Origin: Bradyrhizobium viridifuturi
Lineage (GTDB): Bacteria > Pseudomonadota > Alphaproteobacteria > Rhizobiales > Xanthobacteraceae
DNA length: 64,000 nt
NCBI RefSeq assembly: GCF_001238275.1
Contig: NZ_LGTB01000041.1
Coordinates: 1 to 64,000, forward strand
Direction of reading: 5' to 3'
Shown: piece after piece, positions 48,992 through 59,300 of the stretch
Layout of the letters: every line of letters begins with the position of its first letter
Position numbering within the stretch: the first letter of the stretch is position 1
Notes under the pieces: model-generated
Database searches by the model: none
Told to the model about the DNA's origin: nothing
Seen by the model: only the letters and a program-made list of their open reading frames with translations
Translations under genes and position numbers: made by a program

Positions 48992-49879
48992 CTATTCTGC
49001 TGCCGCTTGGAACGGGCCGAGATCTCCGAACGGGATCCTTGCGAGCGCATCGGCGAGTGTCGCGAAGTCGGCGGCCACCTGGGCGAAGCGCGGTCCGCGT
49101 TCGCGGTGTCGCTCATCCATATAGACCGCGCGGTTGAGCTCGATCTGCACGGTGTGCAGGCCGCTCGCCGGGTTGCCGTAATGCTCGGTGATGAAGCCGC
49201 CGGCATAGGGCTTGTTGCGGCCGATCGAATAGCCGAGCGAGCTCATGATCTCCTCGACCAGATCGGGCAGCAGCGGCGCGCAGCTCGTGCCGTAGCGGTC
49301 GCCGATCACGACATCGGGCCGGCGCGGCTCGTCGCGCGACACGCCGATCGACGGCATCGAATGGCAGTCGACCACGATCACGGTGCCGAACGCCTGGTGC
49401 GCCTTGTTGATCAGCCGGCGCAGCGCGCGGTGATAGGGCTTGTAGAGCACCTCGATCCGCCGCAGCGCGTCGTCGACGTCGAGCCGCTCGCGGTAGATCT
49501 CCTGCCCGTCGCCGACCACGCGCGGGATGGTGCCGAGGCCGCCGGCCACCCGCATCGAGCGCGTGTTGGCAAAGCTGGGCAGCCGCCCGGTGAACATCCG
49601 CGGGTCGAGCTCATAGGGCTCGCGGTTCACATCGACATAGGAACGCGGGAAATTGACCCGGACGATCGGAAAGCCGCGATCGTTCACGCCGGCGATCAAC
49701 TCGTCCATGAAGCTGTCTTCGGAGCGGCGCAGCGCCGCCACATCTATACGCGACGCCTCGAGGAATTCGGCCGGGTAGACCGAACCCGAATGCGGGGAAT
49801 TGAAGATGATCGGCGCGCGCCAGGCCTGCGGCTCAACGATCTCGAACGGGGGCGACAACTCGCCAGCAAATTCGGTCAT
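48992..49879 (-). CDS. N-formylglutamate amidohydrolase family protein
   Basis: A 295-residue protein of the HutG2/FGase family, with NSPHSGSVYPAEF, RSEDSFMDELI, VDCHSMPSIG (zinc site) and GGFITEHYGNP. It hydrolyses N-formyl-L-glutamate or similar N-acyl amino acids. I chose the ATG at 49877-49879; another 27 codons upstream has no ribosome site. No hut genes are near, so histidine degradation is not implied by context. Confidence 0.88.
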   Translation of the reverse strand: MTEFAGELSPPFEIVEPQAWRAPIIFNSPHSGSVYPAEFLEASRIDVAALRRSEDSFMDELIAGVNDRGFPIVRVNFPRSYVDVNREPYELDPRMFTGRLPSFANTRSMRVAGGLGTIPRVVGDGQEIYRERLDVDDALRRIEVLYKPYHRALRRLINKAHQAFGTVIVVDCHSMPSIGVSRDEPRRPDVVIGDRYGTSCAPLLPDLVEEIMSSLGYSIGRNKPYAGGFITEHYGNPASGLHTVQIELNRAVYMDERHRERGPRFAQVAADFATLADALARIPFGDLGPFQAAAE

Positions 49880-50184
49880 TCCCTTGGCGCCGTCCCTTGC
49901 GTCCGCCTCGCCCCGCAAGAACTGATTCTGCCGGAAAAGCGGAGATTTATGGGCAGTCATTGTCGGTAATCGCGATCATTCTGCCAAGTGAAAAGAGTGT
50001 GGTGCGCCTTGGAACGCGTCTTAAAAGCGGGAAATGCCGCAGATGGTTGATTCGACGCGTGGTTCGGTCCACAAATCGGTGGTGCGCATTTGCCACTGGC
50101 TTGACGCAAATTTCACCCGAAATTTACCGTCTGTCGGGCTTACTGTTCGGACTGCTCCTCAAGCCGGATTCGACGATTCCTGCC
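49880..50184. other. Region upstream of cpdR and the amidohydrolase
   Basis: About 300 bases contain the disfavoured upstream start of the amidohydrolase (49960) and promoters for both divergent genes. AAATTTCACCCGAAATTTACC near 50109-50129 is A/T-rich with a short repeat (GAAATTT). I see nothing else. Confidence 0.35.
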
Positions 50185-50544
50185 ATGCCGAAAATACTTC
50201 TCGCCGAAGACGACACCGATATGCGCCGCTTTCTGGTCAAGGCGCTCGAAAATGCGGGTTTCAAGGTCTCGCCGCACGATAACGGCATGTCGGCCTACCA
50301 GCGGCTGCGCGAGGAGCCGTTCGAAATGCTGCTGACCGACATCGTGATGCCCGAGATGGACGGCATCGAGCTGGCGCGCCGTGCCTCGGAACTCGATCCC
50401 GATATCAAGATCATGTTCATCACCGGCTTCGCCGCAGTGGCCCTCAATTCCGATTCGGAGGCGCCGAAAAACGCCAAGGTGCTGGCCAAGCCCGTGCACC
50501 TCAGGGAATTGGTCAGCGAAGTGAACAAGTTGCTGGCGGCCTGA
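50185..50544 (+). CDS. cpdR: CpdR-type single-domain response regulator
   Basis: A 119-residue receiver: acidic pair D9/D10 (LLAEDDTDMRRFLVKAL), phosphorylated D52 (LLTDIVMPEMDGIELARRA), FITGFAAVAL and the Lys of LAKPVHLREL. Length and the GFAAVALN region match CpdR of Caulobacter and rhizobia, which when unphosphorylated primes ClpXP for CtrA and other substrates, and is controlled by the CckA-ChpT relay. Monogenic, just before tRNA-Val. Confidence 0.9.
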   Translation: MPKILLAEDDTDMRRFLVKALENAGFKVSPHDNGMSAYQRLREEPFEMLLTDIVMPEMDGIELARRASELDPDIKIMFITGFAAVALNSDSEAPKNAKVLAKPVHLRELVSEVNKLLAA

Positions 50545-50623
50545 TTCGCCAAAAAACCTTCACTTTGCATCCTTGCCTGCCCCGCCGCGGTCCGTTATAG
50601 GGACCCGATCCAAACATGGCTTT

Positions 50624-50698
50624 GGGTGCGTAGCTCAGCGGGAGAGCACTACCTTGACATGGTAGGGGTCACAGGTTCGATCCCTGTCGCACCCACCA
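50624..50698 (+). tRNA. tRNA-Val (GAC)
   Basis: Acceptor GGGTGCG pairs with CGCACCC, followed by A and an encoded CCA. The D-arm is GCTCAGCGGGAGAGC, the anticodon arm CTACC-TTGACAT-GGTAG with anticodon GAC, and the T-arm ACAGGTTCGATCCCTGT. It reads GTC/GTT valine codons. No integrase or attachment duplicate is visible downstream. Confidence 0.97.
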
Positions 50699-50847
50699 TC
50701 CTTCGCTCGCGAAGCGAGAGAAGGATGCAACGCCGAAGCCCAACGGGCGTAGGCGGGCCTTTGGCCGCGAGCTACAGCTCGGCAAGCCACGCTTTGCAAT
50801 AGCGAGGCGACCGGTTTCCGGTTCAACCTGCCAAACACCTTGTTCGC

Positions 50848-50955
50848 TGTCATCACCCGCGAAAGCGGGTGGTCCAGTATTCCAGAGACGCTGATGCTTG
50901 AGCCGAGAAGCCGCGGCGTACTGGATCGCCCCGTCGAGCCGGGCGATGACAGCTG
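50848..50955. repeat. Intergenic palindromic repeat (type A), full copy
   Basis: Left end CACCCGC-GAAA-GCGGGTG (50854-50871) with GGTCCAGTATTCC; right end GCGTACTGGATCGCC..GGGCGATGAC as its inverse. It is the most complete type A copy in the window (others at 5.85 and 31.23 kb). Confidence 0.82.
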
Positions 50956-50981
50956 TGGTGGGGCACGATTCCTTCCACACG

Positions 50982-51104
50982 TCGTCCCTGCGAAAGCAGG
51001 GACCGATACTCCGCGGCCGGTGTTGTGAACGGGACTTGTCGTCCAGCATCGCGCAACAATAGGCATCGGTGGTTATGGGTCCCGGCCTGCGCCGGGACGA
51101 CACC
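50982..51104. repeat. Intergenic palindromic repeat (type B), full copy
   Basis: Left hairpin GTCCCTGC-GAAA-GCAGGGAC (50984-51003), right hairpin GTCCCGGC-CTGC-GCCGGGAC (51079-51098), in inverted orientation with GGTGGTTATGGGT in front of the right one, as at 5.97 kb. Stem bases differ between copies while pairing is kept. Confidence 0.82.
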
Positions 51105-51354
51105 GCGCTTGTTGAGCGACCGGTGAATCACAGGTTTGCATTCTCGCGGCGTCTGGCTGCGGGGCTTGTGCCGTCGGGCGCAGTGATCGCGAATGCATCG
51201 GCTTGCTTGATGAAACCTTCAGCCCGTTCGCCGTCCGGTGACGTCCCGTAGAATTACGCCCCGGGCTACTACGCGTCGAATTTCGGCTTTTGTGCTGATA
51301 CGTCGTGGCATCGCGATCGATCCATCGACGCCTGCCGTTCCATCGGAAATCACC

Positions 51355-51468
51355 GTGCGCACCGCGCTGAGCCTGCTTTCGATCTGGGTGCTGATCAACA
51401 TGCTGTTCTTCGTGGTGATGACGCCTGCAGACGATTCTCGTCGGCCCGAACCGGGCGCGCGTGACTGA
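51355..51468 (+). CDS. Possible 37-residue membrane miniprotein
   Basis: From a GTG the frame reads RTALSLLSIWVLINMLFFVV and then MTPADDSRRPEPGARD: one clean helix and a polar tail. Small proteins of this layout are known to me from Bradyrhizobium. No strong ribosome site (CGGAAATCACC upstream is weak). Longer in-frame starts give Arg-rich, unlikely sequence. Confidence 0.4.
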   Translation: MRTALSLLSIWVLINMLFFVVMTPADDSRRPEPGARD

Positions 51469-51514
51469 TCTCGCGTCCACCAAGCGACGATCATCGCCAA
51501 CCGAAGGCGGCCGC

Positions 51515-52350
51515 TCAGTGCGGCACGCCGCCGCCGCTCCACGGTGAGGCCGCGCCGGCGCTGCCGCGGCGCCGACCAGCGGACGCCGATTCCAGTCCAT
51601 CACGGAGTCGCTGTGCAGCTGCTCGACGACCCACAGGAAATACACCGAGGCGGGAATGCCGATCAGGTCGAAGACGAGCATCGAGCCGCTGCCGTGGGTC
51701 GTGGCATCGATGAGGTGGATCAGGGCGCAGCTGAAGAACACGCCGGTCAGCGCCGCTCCGGACAGCGACCACACGCCGGTCGCAAGATAGCGGCGCACCT
51801 GATGATCACCCAGATACCAGCCGACCAGGCCGTAGGTCACGGTCACGAACACGTTGGCAAAGAACGTGGCTGACGCAACGTCGATCCAGCTGCCTGGCGT
51901 CGACACGCGCGCGGCAAGCTCGGCCGACGTGCAAAGGAACGGGACGTATGCACCGGGCTGGGCCATCGCCCAGGCCGAGAGCCAGCCCGCGGTGATCGCG
52001 AACCCGCCGACCAGCAGCATCGCGCGATGCGGCGAGAGGGCGATCAATCGCTCGCCCTGGCCGCCCAATATCGTTTCGAATCGCAGGAACACGAATGTCA
52101 GTCCCGCCGGCAGCCCGAGCAGGGTGACGGCAAGCATCGACCAGGACACGCTCTCGCCCTGCAGCACCTGGAAGCCATGCACCAGGTGATGCGGGCCGCA
52201 GCTCGCAGCCATCATCGAAAATCCGATGCCGAAGCGGGACCAGCCGCGGTAACGATGCAGGCTGACGGTTTCCCAGGCCGACAACAGTCCGAGGCCTGCG
52301 TAGGCCAGTCCGATCGCCAGATTGCTGAGACCAATGACGAGGTACATCAT
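51515..52350 (-). CDS. Seven-helix His-containing membrane protein, probable C-terminal frameshift
   Basis: Seven hydrophobic helices with conserved-looking polar groups inside: SMMAASCGPHHLVHGF in helix 2 and FFSCALIHLIDATTHG after helix 6. Cys/His pairs within the membrane suggest bound metal or haem, in the manner of MHYT sensors, though this is not an MHYT protein by motif. The frame runs on into repeats, but losing one base near 51565 would explain it; the other frame ends AASPWSGGGVPH-stop at 51515. Its ATG overlaps the GGDEF-EAL stop (ATGA), so it may be the sensor for that protein. Family not recognised. Confidence 0.65.
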
Positions 52351-53921
52351 CGCGAGACCGTCGCCTTGGTGCCCATCGGCGCCCCGATGTGATCCAGAAA
52401 CTCGTCGATGAAATAGTGATGGCCGCGCCGCACCGGTCCTTCGACGGGCTGCGCAGCGTGCAGCGCGCGTCCCGAACTTGGATGCCAGAGCGCCTTGGTC
52501 AGCATCGGCGCAATCAGTTCGGCTGCAACCGGCCGCGAGAAGAAATAACCCTGAGCGACGTCGCAGCCCATGCGCAGCAGCATCGCGGCCTGCTCGCTCC
52601 TCTCCACGCCCTCGGCGATGGTGTGCTTGCCCATCGCGTAGGCCAGGCTCAGGATCGATGACACGATCGCGGTATCGCCGGGCTCGCTGCTGAGACCGTC
52701 GATGAAGCTGCGGTCGATCTTCAAGACTTCGGCCGGCATGTCGCGCAGGCGCGACAGCGACGAATGATCGGTCCCGAAATCGTCGATCGCGACAAACACG
52801 CCGAGCTGCCGGATCTGATCGAGCACCTGCACGACCTCCTCCGGCGCGCTCATCATGACGCTTTCGGTGATCTCGAGGCACAGGGCGGTCGGATCGACGT
52901 TGGTCGTGGCGAGAATCTGGCGCAGCTCCTCGATGAAGGTCGGCTCCGCGATCTCGCGCGGCGACACATTGACGGTCATGGCCAGCCGGCAGCCCGGTAT
53001 CTGCCTCGTCCACTCGGCGAGCTGGCGACAGGATTCCTGCAGCACCTGCCGTCCGATCTTGACGATGAGCCCGCATTCCTCGGCGACGGGAATGAAGTCG
53101 GCGGGCGAGATGATGCCGCGCTCGGGATGTCGCCAGCGCACCAGCGCCTCGACGCCCACGACGCATCCATCCTTGAGGCGGACCTGCGGTTGATACTCGA
53201 CAAACAGCTGTGATTCCCGGAGCGCCGCCCGCAGATCGGATTCGATCTGGACGCGCTTCTCGGCGCGCGCATGCAGTTCGTCGTTGAACTCCGCCAATCG
53301 CGCCCGGCCGCGGACCTTTGCCGCATAGAGGGCGGTATCCGCCTCGCGCAGCAATTGCTCGGCGCACTTCGTGCCGGGCTTGCAGTGCGCGAGCCCCACA
53401 CTTGCCGAGACGACGACCTCCTTGCCGGAGAGCAGGATCGGCTCGGCCAGCGCGGCGAGGATCCGCCTGCCCAGTGTCGCTCCAGAAGAATCCGAGGCAC
53501 GCGGATGCAGGACGACCATCTCGTCGCCGCCGAACCGGCTCGCGGTGTCGTCCGGTCCGAGGCATGCAACGATGCGCCGGGCCATCTCGATCAGCACCTT
53601 GTCGCCGCTGCTGTGGCCGAGTGAATCGTTGACGAGCTTGAAGTTGTCGAGATCGACGAACAGCACCGCGACCCGCGCGCCGTCATCGGCCTCGCGCGCC
53701 AGTTCACGATCCAGCCGTTCCAGCAGCAGGCTGCGTGTCGGAAGCCCGGTCAGCTGGTCATGCGCCGCCGTGTGCATCAGGCGTGCAATGACGCCACGCA
53801 GGCGCTCGACCTCCGAACTTGTCCCGGCCGACGCAACGGCGGGATCATTCTCGACGCCAGAATGCAGTTCCCTGATCGTGGCCCCGAGCCGCATTGAAAC
53901 ATTGGGCCGCGGTCCAACCAT
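52347..53921 (-). CDS. GGDEF-EAL bifunctional cyclic-di-GMP protein
   Basis: A 524-residue cytosolic protein. The GGDEF domain (HDQLTGLPTRSLLLERL; RFGGDEM, residues 129-135, with Met for Phe) is followed by EAL (VGVEALVRWRHPERG, residues 255-269; NVSPREI; LEITESV; DDFGTDHSSLSRL; KIDRSFIDGL). EAL metal and catalytic residues look complete, so phosphodiesterase activity is likely; the GGDEM cyclase is probably still active or GTP-binding. No I-site RxxD. A C-terminal tail of about 40 residues is unassigned. No PAS or membrane domain of its own: input may come from the overlapping membrane protein. Confidence 0.92.
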   Translation of the reverse strand: MVGPRPNVSMRLGATIRELHSGVENDPAVASAGTSSEVERLRGVIARLMHTAAHDQLTGLPTRSLLLERLDRELAREADDGARVAVLFVDLDNFKLVNDSLGHSSGDKVLIEMARRIVACLGPDDTASRFGGDEMVVLHPRASDSSGATLGRRILAALAEPILLSGKEVVVSASVGLAHCKPGTKCAEQLLREADTALYAAKVRGRARLAEFNDELHARAEKRVQIESDLRAALRESQLFVEYQPQVRLKDGCVVGVEALVRWRHPERGIISPADFIPVAEECGLIVKIGRQVLQESCRQLAEWTRQIPGCRLAMTVNVSPREIAEPTFIEELRQILATTNVDPTALCLEITESVMMSAPEEVVQVLDQIRQLGVFVAIDDFGTDHSSLSRLRDMPAEVLKIDRSFIDGLSSEPGDTAIVSSILSLAYAMGKHTIAEGVERSEQAAMLLRMGCDVAQGYFFSRPVAAELIAPMLTKALWHPSSGRALHAAQPVEGPVRRGHHYFIDEFLDHIGAPMGTKATVSR

Positions 53922-54944
53922 CTACTCGTCCCCACTACTATCATCAAAATATTCGGCGACGGTAGGCAGTTTGGAGTTTGCAAAAGGTTGCGTGAAGGCC
54001 GTCCGCGACTTTTGCGCGATAACGATTTGCAAGATGGTTACAAATCTACGATGGCGGCGCAGTCCATTTATCGAGACTTTCGTCGACGGTAGAACTACCG
54101 AGTTCCGGCGCATGGCCCGGCTCCCCGCCAGCAACCAACGTCTGGGAGCGGACATCTTCCTCAGATGTCCGGAGCGCATTTCCGATCGGCGGCATCGCTC
54201 GCCTCCTGCCGATGAGCCTGATGCCCGTGGCCTGGCTCGCGCCGCCGCTCATGTTCTCCCGTGAATCTGGTGGGCCGTGACTTTCGTCATCTCGACCGCC
54301 ATCCGAGAGTTCCGCAACATGCGCGCGCGTGTGCGGTCCGCGCCGTGCGTGCTCCGTCTGCACGGATTGCGTTCGTGTCGCTCGCGGTGAATTGCCGCAT
54401 GATTAGGCACGCGTCCTGCGTCGCCAACGAAATGCTGCGTCGGAGATTCTGCGATATGTCATCTACCGTGCTTAGATCGCGCAGCACTTGCGGCAGTCGT
54501 TTCGTCCCGGCGTGGAGATCGAGAGAATTTTCTGAAGACTCTGCGAGCATGCGTTGCCGGATCGCATCGTACGAATGCAATTCTCGCTTTCTTCACGGTG
54601 CCGCGTTGCCGCCGCTCTGGTTCTCGCGCAGATTGTTGTCTAGATCAGTTAAACCAGCTCGGTGACGGAGCTTCCGAGTCGGATTCGGCTGTGACGCGAC
54701 TACGCAATGATGCGACAATGATGAATGCCATGTGTGAGCACGACTGCCGCAGGAACCATCGGCGCTATCAGGAGCGGCCGGCATAAGCGGGTGATGTCCG
54801 CATCCAGACAATGCTGCTTCCTCGTCCGCCAGAAATTCATCCGCCAGAAATTCGCCAGCCCGACGGTGGCCGGCGACGCAACCTTGGGAATGCCCCCTCG
54901 TTGAGACGACGTTCGTCGTTTGCGACAGCGGGGGACGAAAGTAC
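53922..54944. other. Kilobase with no convincing gene
   Basis: The region is less GC-biased and lacks coding pattern. Best candidate is a 97-residue minus-strand frame (54287-54580, TTG start; LAESSENSLDLHAGTKRLPQV, then STVDDISQNLRRSISLATQ) with no strong ribosome site, perhaps a remnant. CCGCCAGAAATTC-like units are directly repeated at about 54827-54852. A short direct CCAGAAATTCATCCGCCAGAAATTCG pattern is the only repeat seen. Confidence 0.4.
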
Positions 54945-55997
54945 ATGCAACCAGACGACAACGCACCGGTGAGCGCAGCGAAGCTCCTGGAACAAGTTCC
55001 CTTGCCGCGCGAACCCCGAGACATCAGGGACATAGCCCCGGCGCCGCCGCGGCTTTTCACGACACGACCCTATCCGCCGTCGGAGCAGTTCGAAGTCTGG
55101 AAGACGCGCATGGCCTCGCTGATCGACGTTGCGCCACCGGAAAGCCACCGCCCCGAGCACGGGTTCGAGGTGGAGTACCTGACCTGCAACATGGCCGATG
55201 TCGTCTTCACATCCGGGCGCTTTGCCGCGCAGACATTCGCGCGCGCGGCCGCGCCGTTGCAGGGCGCGCCGATCGATATCTGGTGGCTGTTCCGCGTGCG
55301 CGCCGGCGAAGCCCGCTTCGAAACCGTCGATCGGAGGATTCACGCGGGCCCAGGCGCGATGTTTCTGATCTCGCTCGACGACGATTTCCGCGGCAGCATC
55401 ACCAACTATGATGGCCTGGTGCTGGCGTTGCCGCGCAGGTCATTCACGGGCGTGGCGGATCAGCTCAACGACGCCTGCAACATTCTGCTCTCTGGCAATC
55501 TGGTCGAGCTGTTGACCGATTATCTCGACAGGCTGGAGACGCGCCTGATCCTGATGTCCCCGGAGGAGTTGCGGCAGGCGGGACGGGCGACTGCGCAGAT
55601 GATTGCCGCGTGCATTCAGCTGTCCTCGGACCGGTTGGAGCAGGCGCGCGGCGCGATCGAGTCGGTGCTGTTCGAGCGTGCGCGTCTTTATATAGAGACG
55701 CATCTCGGCGACTTCGATCTGACGCCGGATCGCATTGCGCAGCAATTGCGGATATCGCGCTCTGCCCTCTACCGTGCATTCGAGAGCGTTGGCGGCGTCG
55801 CCGGTTACATCCTGCGCAAGCGGCTGCGCGCGGCGCATGCCGAACTCGTCGCGTCCACCGACCGGCAAGTGCAGGAGATCGCCTATCGCCACGGCTTCAA
55901 GCTGGCATCGGATTTCACGCGCGCGTTTCGCCGTGAGTTCGGTGTCAGCCCGCGCGAGATGCGCGAACGCGCGCGTCGACGATCAACTGCCGGTTGA
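54945..55997 (+). CDS. AraC-family transcriptional regulator
   Basis: A 350-residue AraC regulator with a divergent N-terminal sensing domain (VVFTSGRFAAQTF..DIWWLFRVRAGEARFETVDRR in outline) and a C-terminal double HTH: DLTPDRIAQQLRISRSALYRAFES and VQEIAYRHGFKLASDFTRAFRREFGVSPREMR. The N-terminal part resembles AraC-binding-like regulators (AraC_binding_2) of aromatic catabolism. It lies 335 bp upstream of the autotransporter operon, same strand, so it is a candidate regulator. Confidence 0.9.
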   Translation: MQPDDNAPVSAAKLLEQVPLPREPRDIRDIAPAPPRLFTTRPYPPSEQFEVWKTRMASLIDVAPPESHRPEHGFEVEYLTCNMADVVFTSGRFAAQTFARAAAPLQGAPIDIWWLFRVRAGEARFETVDRRIHAGPGAMFLISLDDDFRGSITNYDGLVLALPRRSFTGVADQLNDACNILLSGNLVELLTDYLDRLETRLILMSPEELRQAGRATAQMIAACIQLSSDRLEQARGAIESVLFERARLYIETHLGDFDLTPDRIAQQLRISRSALYRAFESVGGVAGYILRKRLRAAHAELVASTDRQVQEIAYRHGFKLASDFTRAFRREFGVSPREMRERARRRSTAG

Positions 55998-56331
55998 AAA
56001 CCTGAGAAATCACCACACGGTGCATCGGATAAATCATTCAACTTGTGAGACGATCTGCCCGCTATTTGGACGGCCTGCTGAGTGACGTTGTCAAATATGT
56101 GTCTATCATTTTCCGTTATGACGACTCGGGGCAAATTGGTGGGGCAGTCGAGCGAGCGCTGGGTGGCAAGATGCGCTCGCTGAGTTCGACACATCGTTCG
56201 CCAGGACCGGAAGACGAGCGCGGATCGCGCGCTCATGATGTCTCCATATGCGTGTCCGATGGGACCGCATTCGGTCTGCTGTGGCACAGCACCCCCGACG
56301 TCTGGACCAGATGTCATAAAGGGGAAGCACC
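55998..56331. other. Leader/promoter region of the autotransporter operon
   Basis: About 330 bases without a credible gene; moderately A/T-rich at 56010-56120 (CATCGGATAAATCATTCAACTTG region). GGGGAAGC lies before the adhesin ATG. I see no palindrome strong enough to call an operator. Confidence 0.4.
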
Positions 56332-59300
56332 ATGGCTGTCGCACAGACTCCAACCGCGTTGCTGAAGCGTCAAGGCCGCACCGGCTTCGTGCGGAGCTGG
56401 GTTGCGTCTGGTGACGCGGACAGCCGCTCGCTGCGGCGCCGGTTGCTCACCGTACTGCGTCAGGCGCATCGGATGCTTGGCGTGAAGCGCGACCGGCTCG
56501 GGCTCGGGTCGCTGGGTATCGGCGGGTTCAGTTCGACGATGGCCGCAACGCTCGGTGGATTCGCGATCATGATCGCCGCGACGTCGGCAGCGAGCGCTGG
56601 CACCGTGAACCTTGGCGGTGCGACCACCGGCGGCAGCGGTTCGCAAGTCGGAATCGGAACTGGCGCCCAGGCGGTCGCGGGGGCCAGCGGCGGCTCCCCG
56701 ATCGCCATCGGCGTCAACTCTAACGCAAGTGGGAACGGGCCGGCCGGCAACACCTTCGAAGCGATCGCGATCGGCAATGCCGCGGTGGCAACGGGGCCGT
56801 GGGCAACCTCTGTCGGCACCACGGCTTCTGCAACGGCAACCGGAGCCAGTGCCTTTGGCACATCGGCCACAGCGACGGCCAATCAGTCTACCGCTATCGG
56901 CAACGGAGCTGCCGCCTCGGGTATCGGGGCCGTATCCATGGGGTATCTCGCAAACGCAAGTGCCGTCAATGCAATCGCCTTGGGTCAGGGAGCGGTCGCG
57001 AACCAACAAAATACTCTGGCTTTGGGCGAGTCAGCGAGTGCTAGAGGTGTGAACAGCACAGCGATCGGCGGTGGGGCGCTCTCCACCGGTGTTCAAGCAA
57101 TCTCTTTGGGCATCAATGCGAACGGCGGCGGTGACAACGCAACCGCGATCGGAACCGTGGCCCAGGCCACCGGCACCAGCTCGCTGGCCGCTGGCAACCT
57201 CGCAAAAGCGAGCGCGGATTTCAGCGTTGCATTGGGCAATCAGGCGCAGGCGCTGAGCACCGGGGGCTCGGTCGCGATTGGATCAGGCGCCATCGTCAAC
57301 AGTGCGGCGACAGGCGGCATCGCGATCGGCAACAATGCGGCATCCGCCGGTATCAATTCGCTCGCGACCGGCGTTGGGGCAAGCGCCGCCGGCACAAGTT
57401 CGCTGGCGATCGGCACCGCCTCAAATGCGAGTGCCGCCGCCAGCACTGCGGTCGGCAACACGGCCGTTGCCAGCGGCCAAAATGCCTCCTCATTCGGATC
57501 TGGAGCGAAGGCGACGGGAGACAATTCTCTCGCGGCCGGCGTCAGCGCCAGCGCCAGCGGAATCGGCAGCACCGCGCTCGGCATCGGCGCCAATGCGTCG
57601 GCCACGAGCGCCATCGCTGTCGGTAACAATGCGGCGGCCAGCTCCTCCAATGCGGTCGCCCTGGGCACCAATTCGACGGCCTCCGGCGGGCAGGCCGTCT
57701 CGATCGGCGCGAACAACACCGCTTACGGCAACGGCGCGGTTTCGATCGGCGATCCCAGCTATGCCAGCGGCACCGGCGCATTCACCGGCGGCGCCAATAA
57801 CATCGCCAACAGCGACGGCACGGCCAGCGCCACCGCCGCCAACCAAGCCAACGGTGCGGTCGCGATCGGCAACAACAACAAGGCGATCGGGCAGGGCTCG
57901 GTGGCGCTCGGCAACGGCTCCACCGCGGGTGCCGCCGGTCTTGCCGGCAATATCGCATTGGGCGATGGCGCCACGGCGGCGGCAAAATCCGGCGATGTCG
58001 CGCTCGGCTCCGGCAGCGTCACCGCTGCCGCGGTCGGCACGCCAAATGCCGTCGTCAACGGCATCACGTTTGGCAACTTCGCCGGCACCACGCCCGGGTC
58101 CACGATCAGCGTCGGCGCGGTCGGCGCCGAGCGCACCATCACCAACGTCGCGGCAGGCCGGGTCACGCAGACCTCGACCGATGCCATCAACGGCTCGCAG
58201 CTCTATAGCGTCGCCAATACGCTCTCGAGCCAGATCACAGCCGGCGCGATCCACGACTACAGCGTCAACAGCACGACGCCGGGAACGGACACCAACTACA
58301 ACAACGCCGGAGCCACCGGCGCCAACGCGCTCGCGGCTGGCGTCAGTGCGAGTGCCGCCGGCGTGAGCAGTGTCGCGGTTGGCACTGGCGCCGCGGCACG
58401 GGCATCATCCGACACGGCAATCGGTTCGGGCGCGCTTGCCTCGTCGCTCAGCAATCAGCCGCTGACCGGCGCGATTGCCGTCGGTGCGGGGCAGGCAACG
58501 AATGATGGCGCTATCGCGATCGGCGACGCCTTTGGTGGCGGTCCGAAGGCATCCGGTCGCGATTCAATTGCTCTCGGCACTCAGACCACCGCGTCGGGCT
58601 CGGCATCCACCGCGGTCGGCGCCAGCGCGACGGCATCGGGCGCCAGCTCGTTTGCCGGCGGTACGTCCGCGACGGCCAGCCAGGCCAATTCGCTTGCGCT
58701 CGGCGCCAACGCCACGGCGAGCAACGCCGGCGCTGTCGCGCTCGGCTCCGGCAGCCAGACCGCCGCGGCGGTTCAAACCGCCAGCATCGTCATTGGCGGC
58801 AATACCTACGGCTTCGCCGGCACGACACCGCTCTCGACGGTCAGCGTCGGCTCGGTCGGCAACGAGCGCACCATCACCAATGTCGCCGCGGGACGCATCA
58901 GCAACGGCTCGACCGACGCCATCAACGGCTCGCAGCTGTTTGCCGCGACGTCCGCGATCGACAGCCTCTCGACCATCGTCAACAACGGCCTGACACATTA
59001 TTACAGCTACAACGACGGCGGCACCCAGCAGGCCAACTACAACAACAACGGCGCGACCGGCACCAACTCGATGGCAGCCGGCGTCGCAGCATCGGCGACC
59101 GCGGCGAACTCCACCGCGCTCGGCTTCAACACCCAGGCCACGGTTGCCGACGGCGTCGCGATCGGCTCGGGGTCGATCTCAAATCGCGCCGTCGCGCCGG
59201 CTTCCGGCATCATCGGCGGCACCATCATCCCCTACAACACCACCGATCTCACGCTGCTCGGGGCGGTGTCGGTCGGCAATGCGACGAGCTATCGGCAGAT

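Noticed and set aside
51073..53565. A single 830-codon frame on the minus strand
   Set aside because: Its first half is out of frame within GGDEF-EAL and its end runs through repeats. Only the middle is the seven-helix protein.
54261..54665. A 134-codon plus-strand frame
   Set aside because: It is Arg/Ser/Cys-rich without family features, and no ribosome site precedes it.
57490..58254. Antisense frames across the adhesin
   Set aside because: The repetitive GC-rich sense codons leave several open antisense frames; none resembles a protein.
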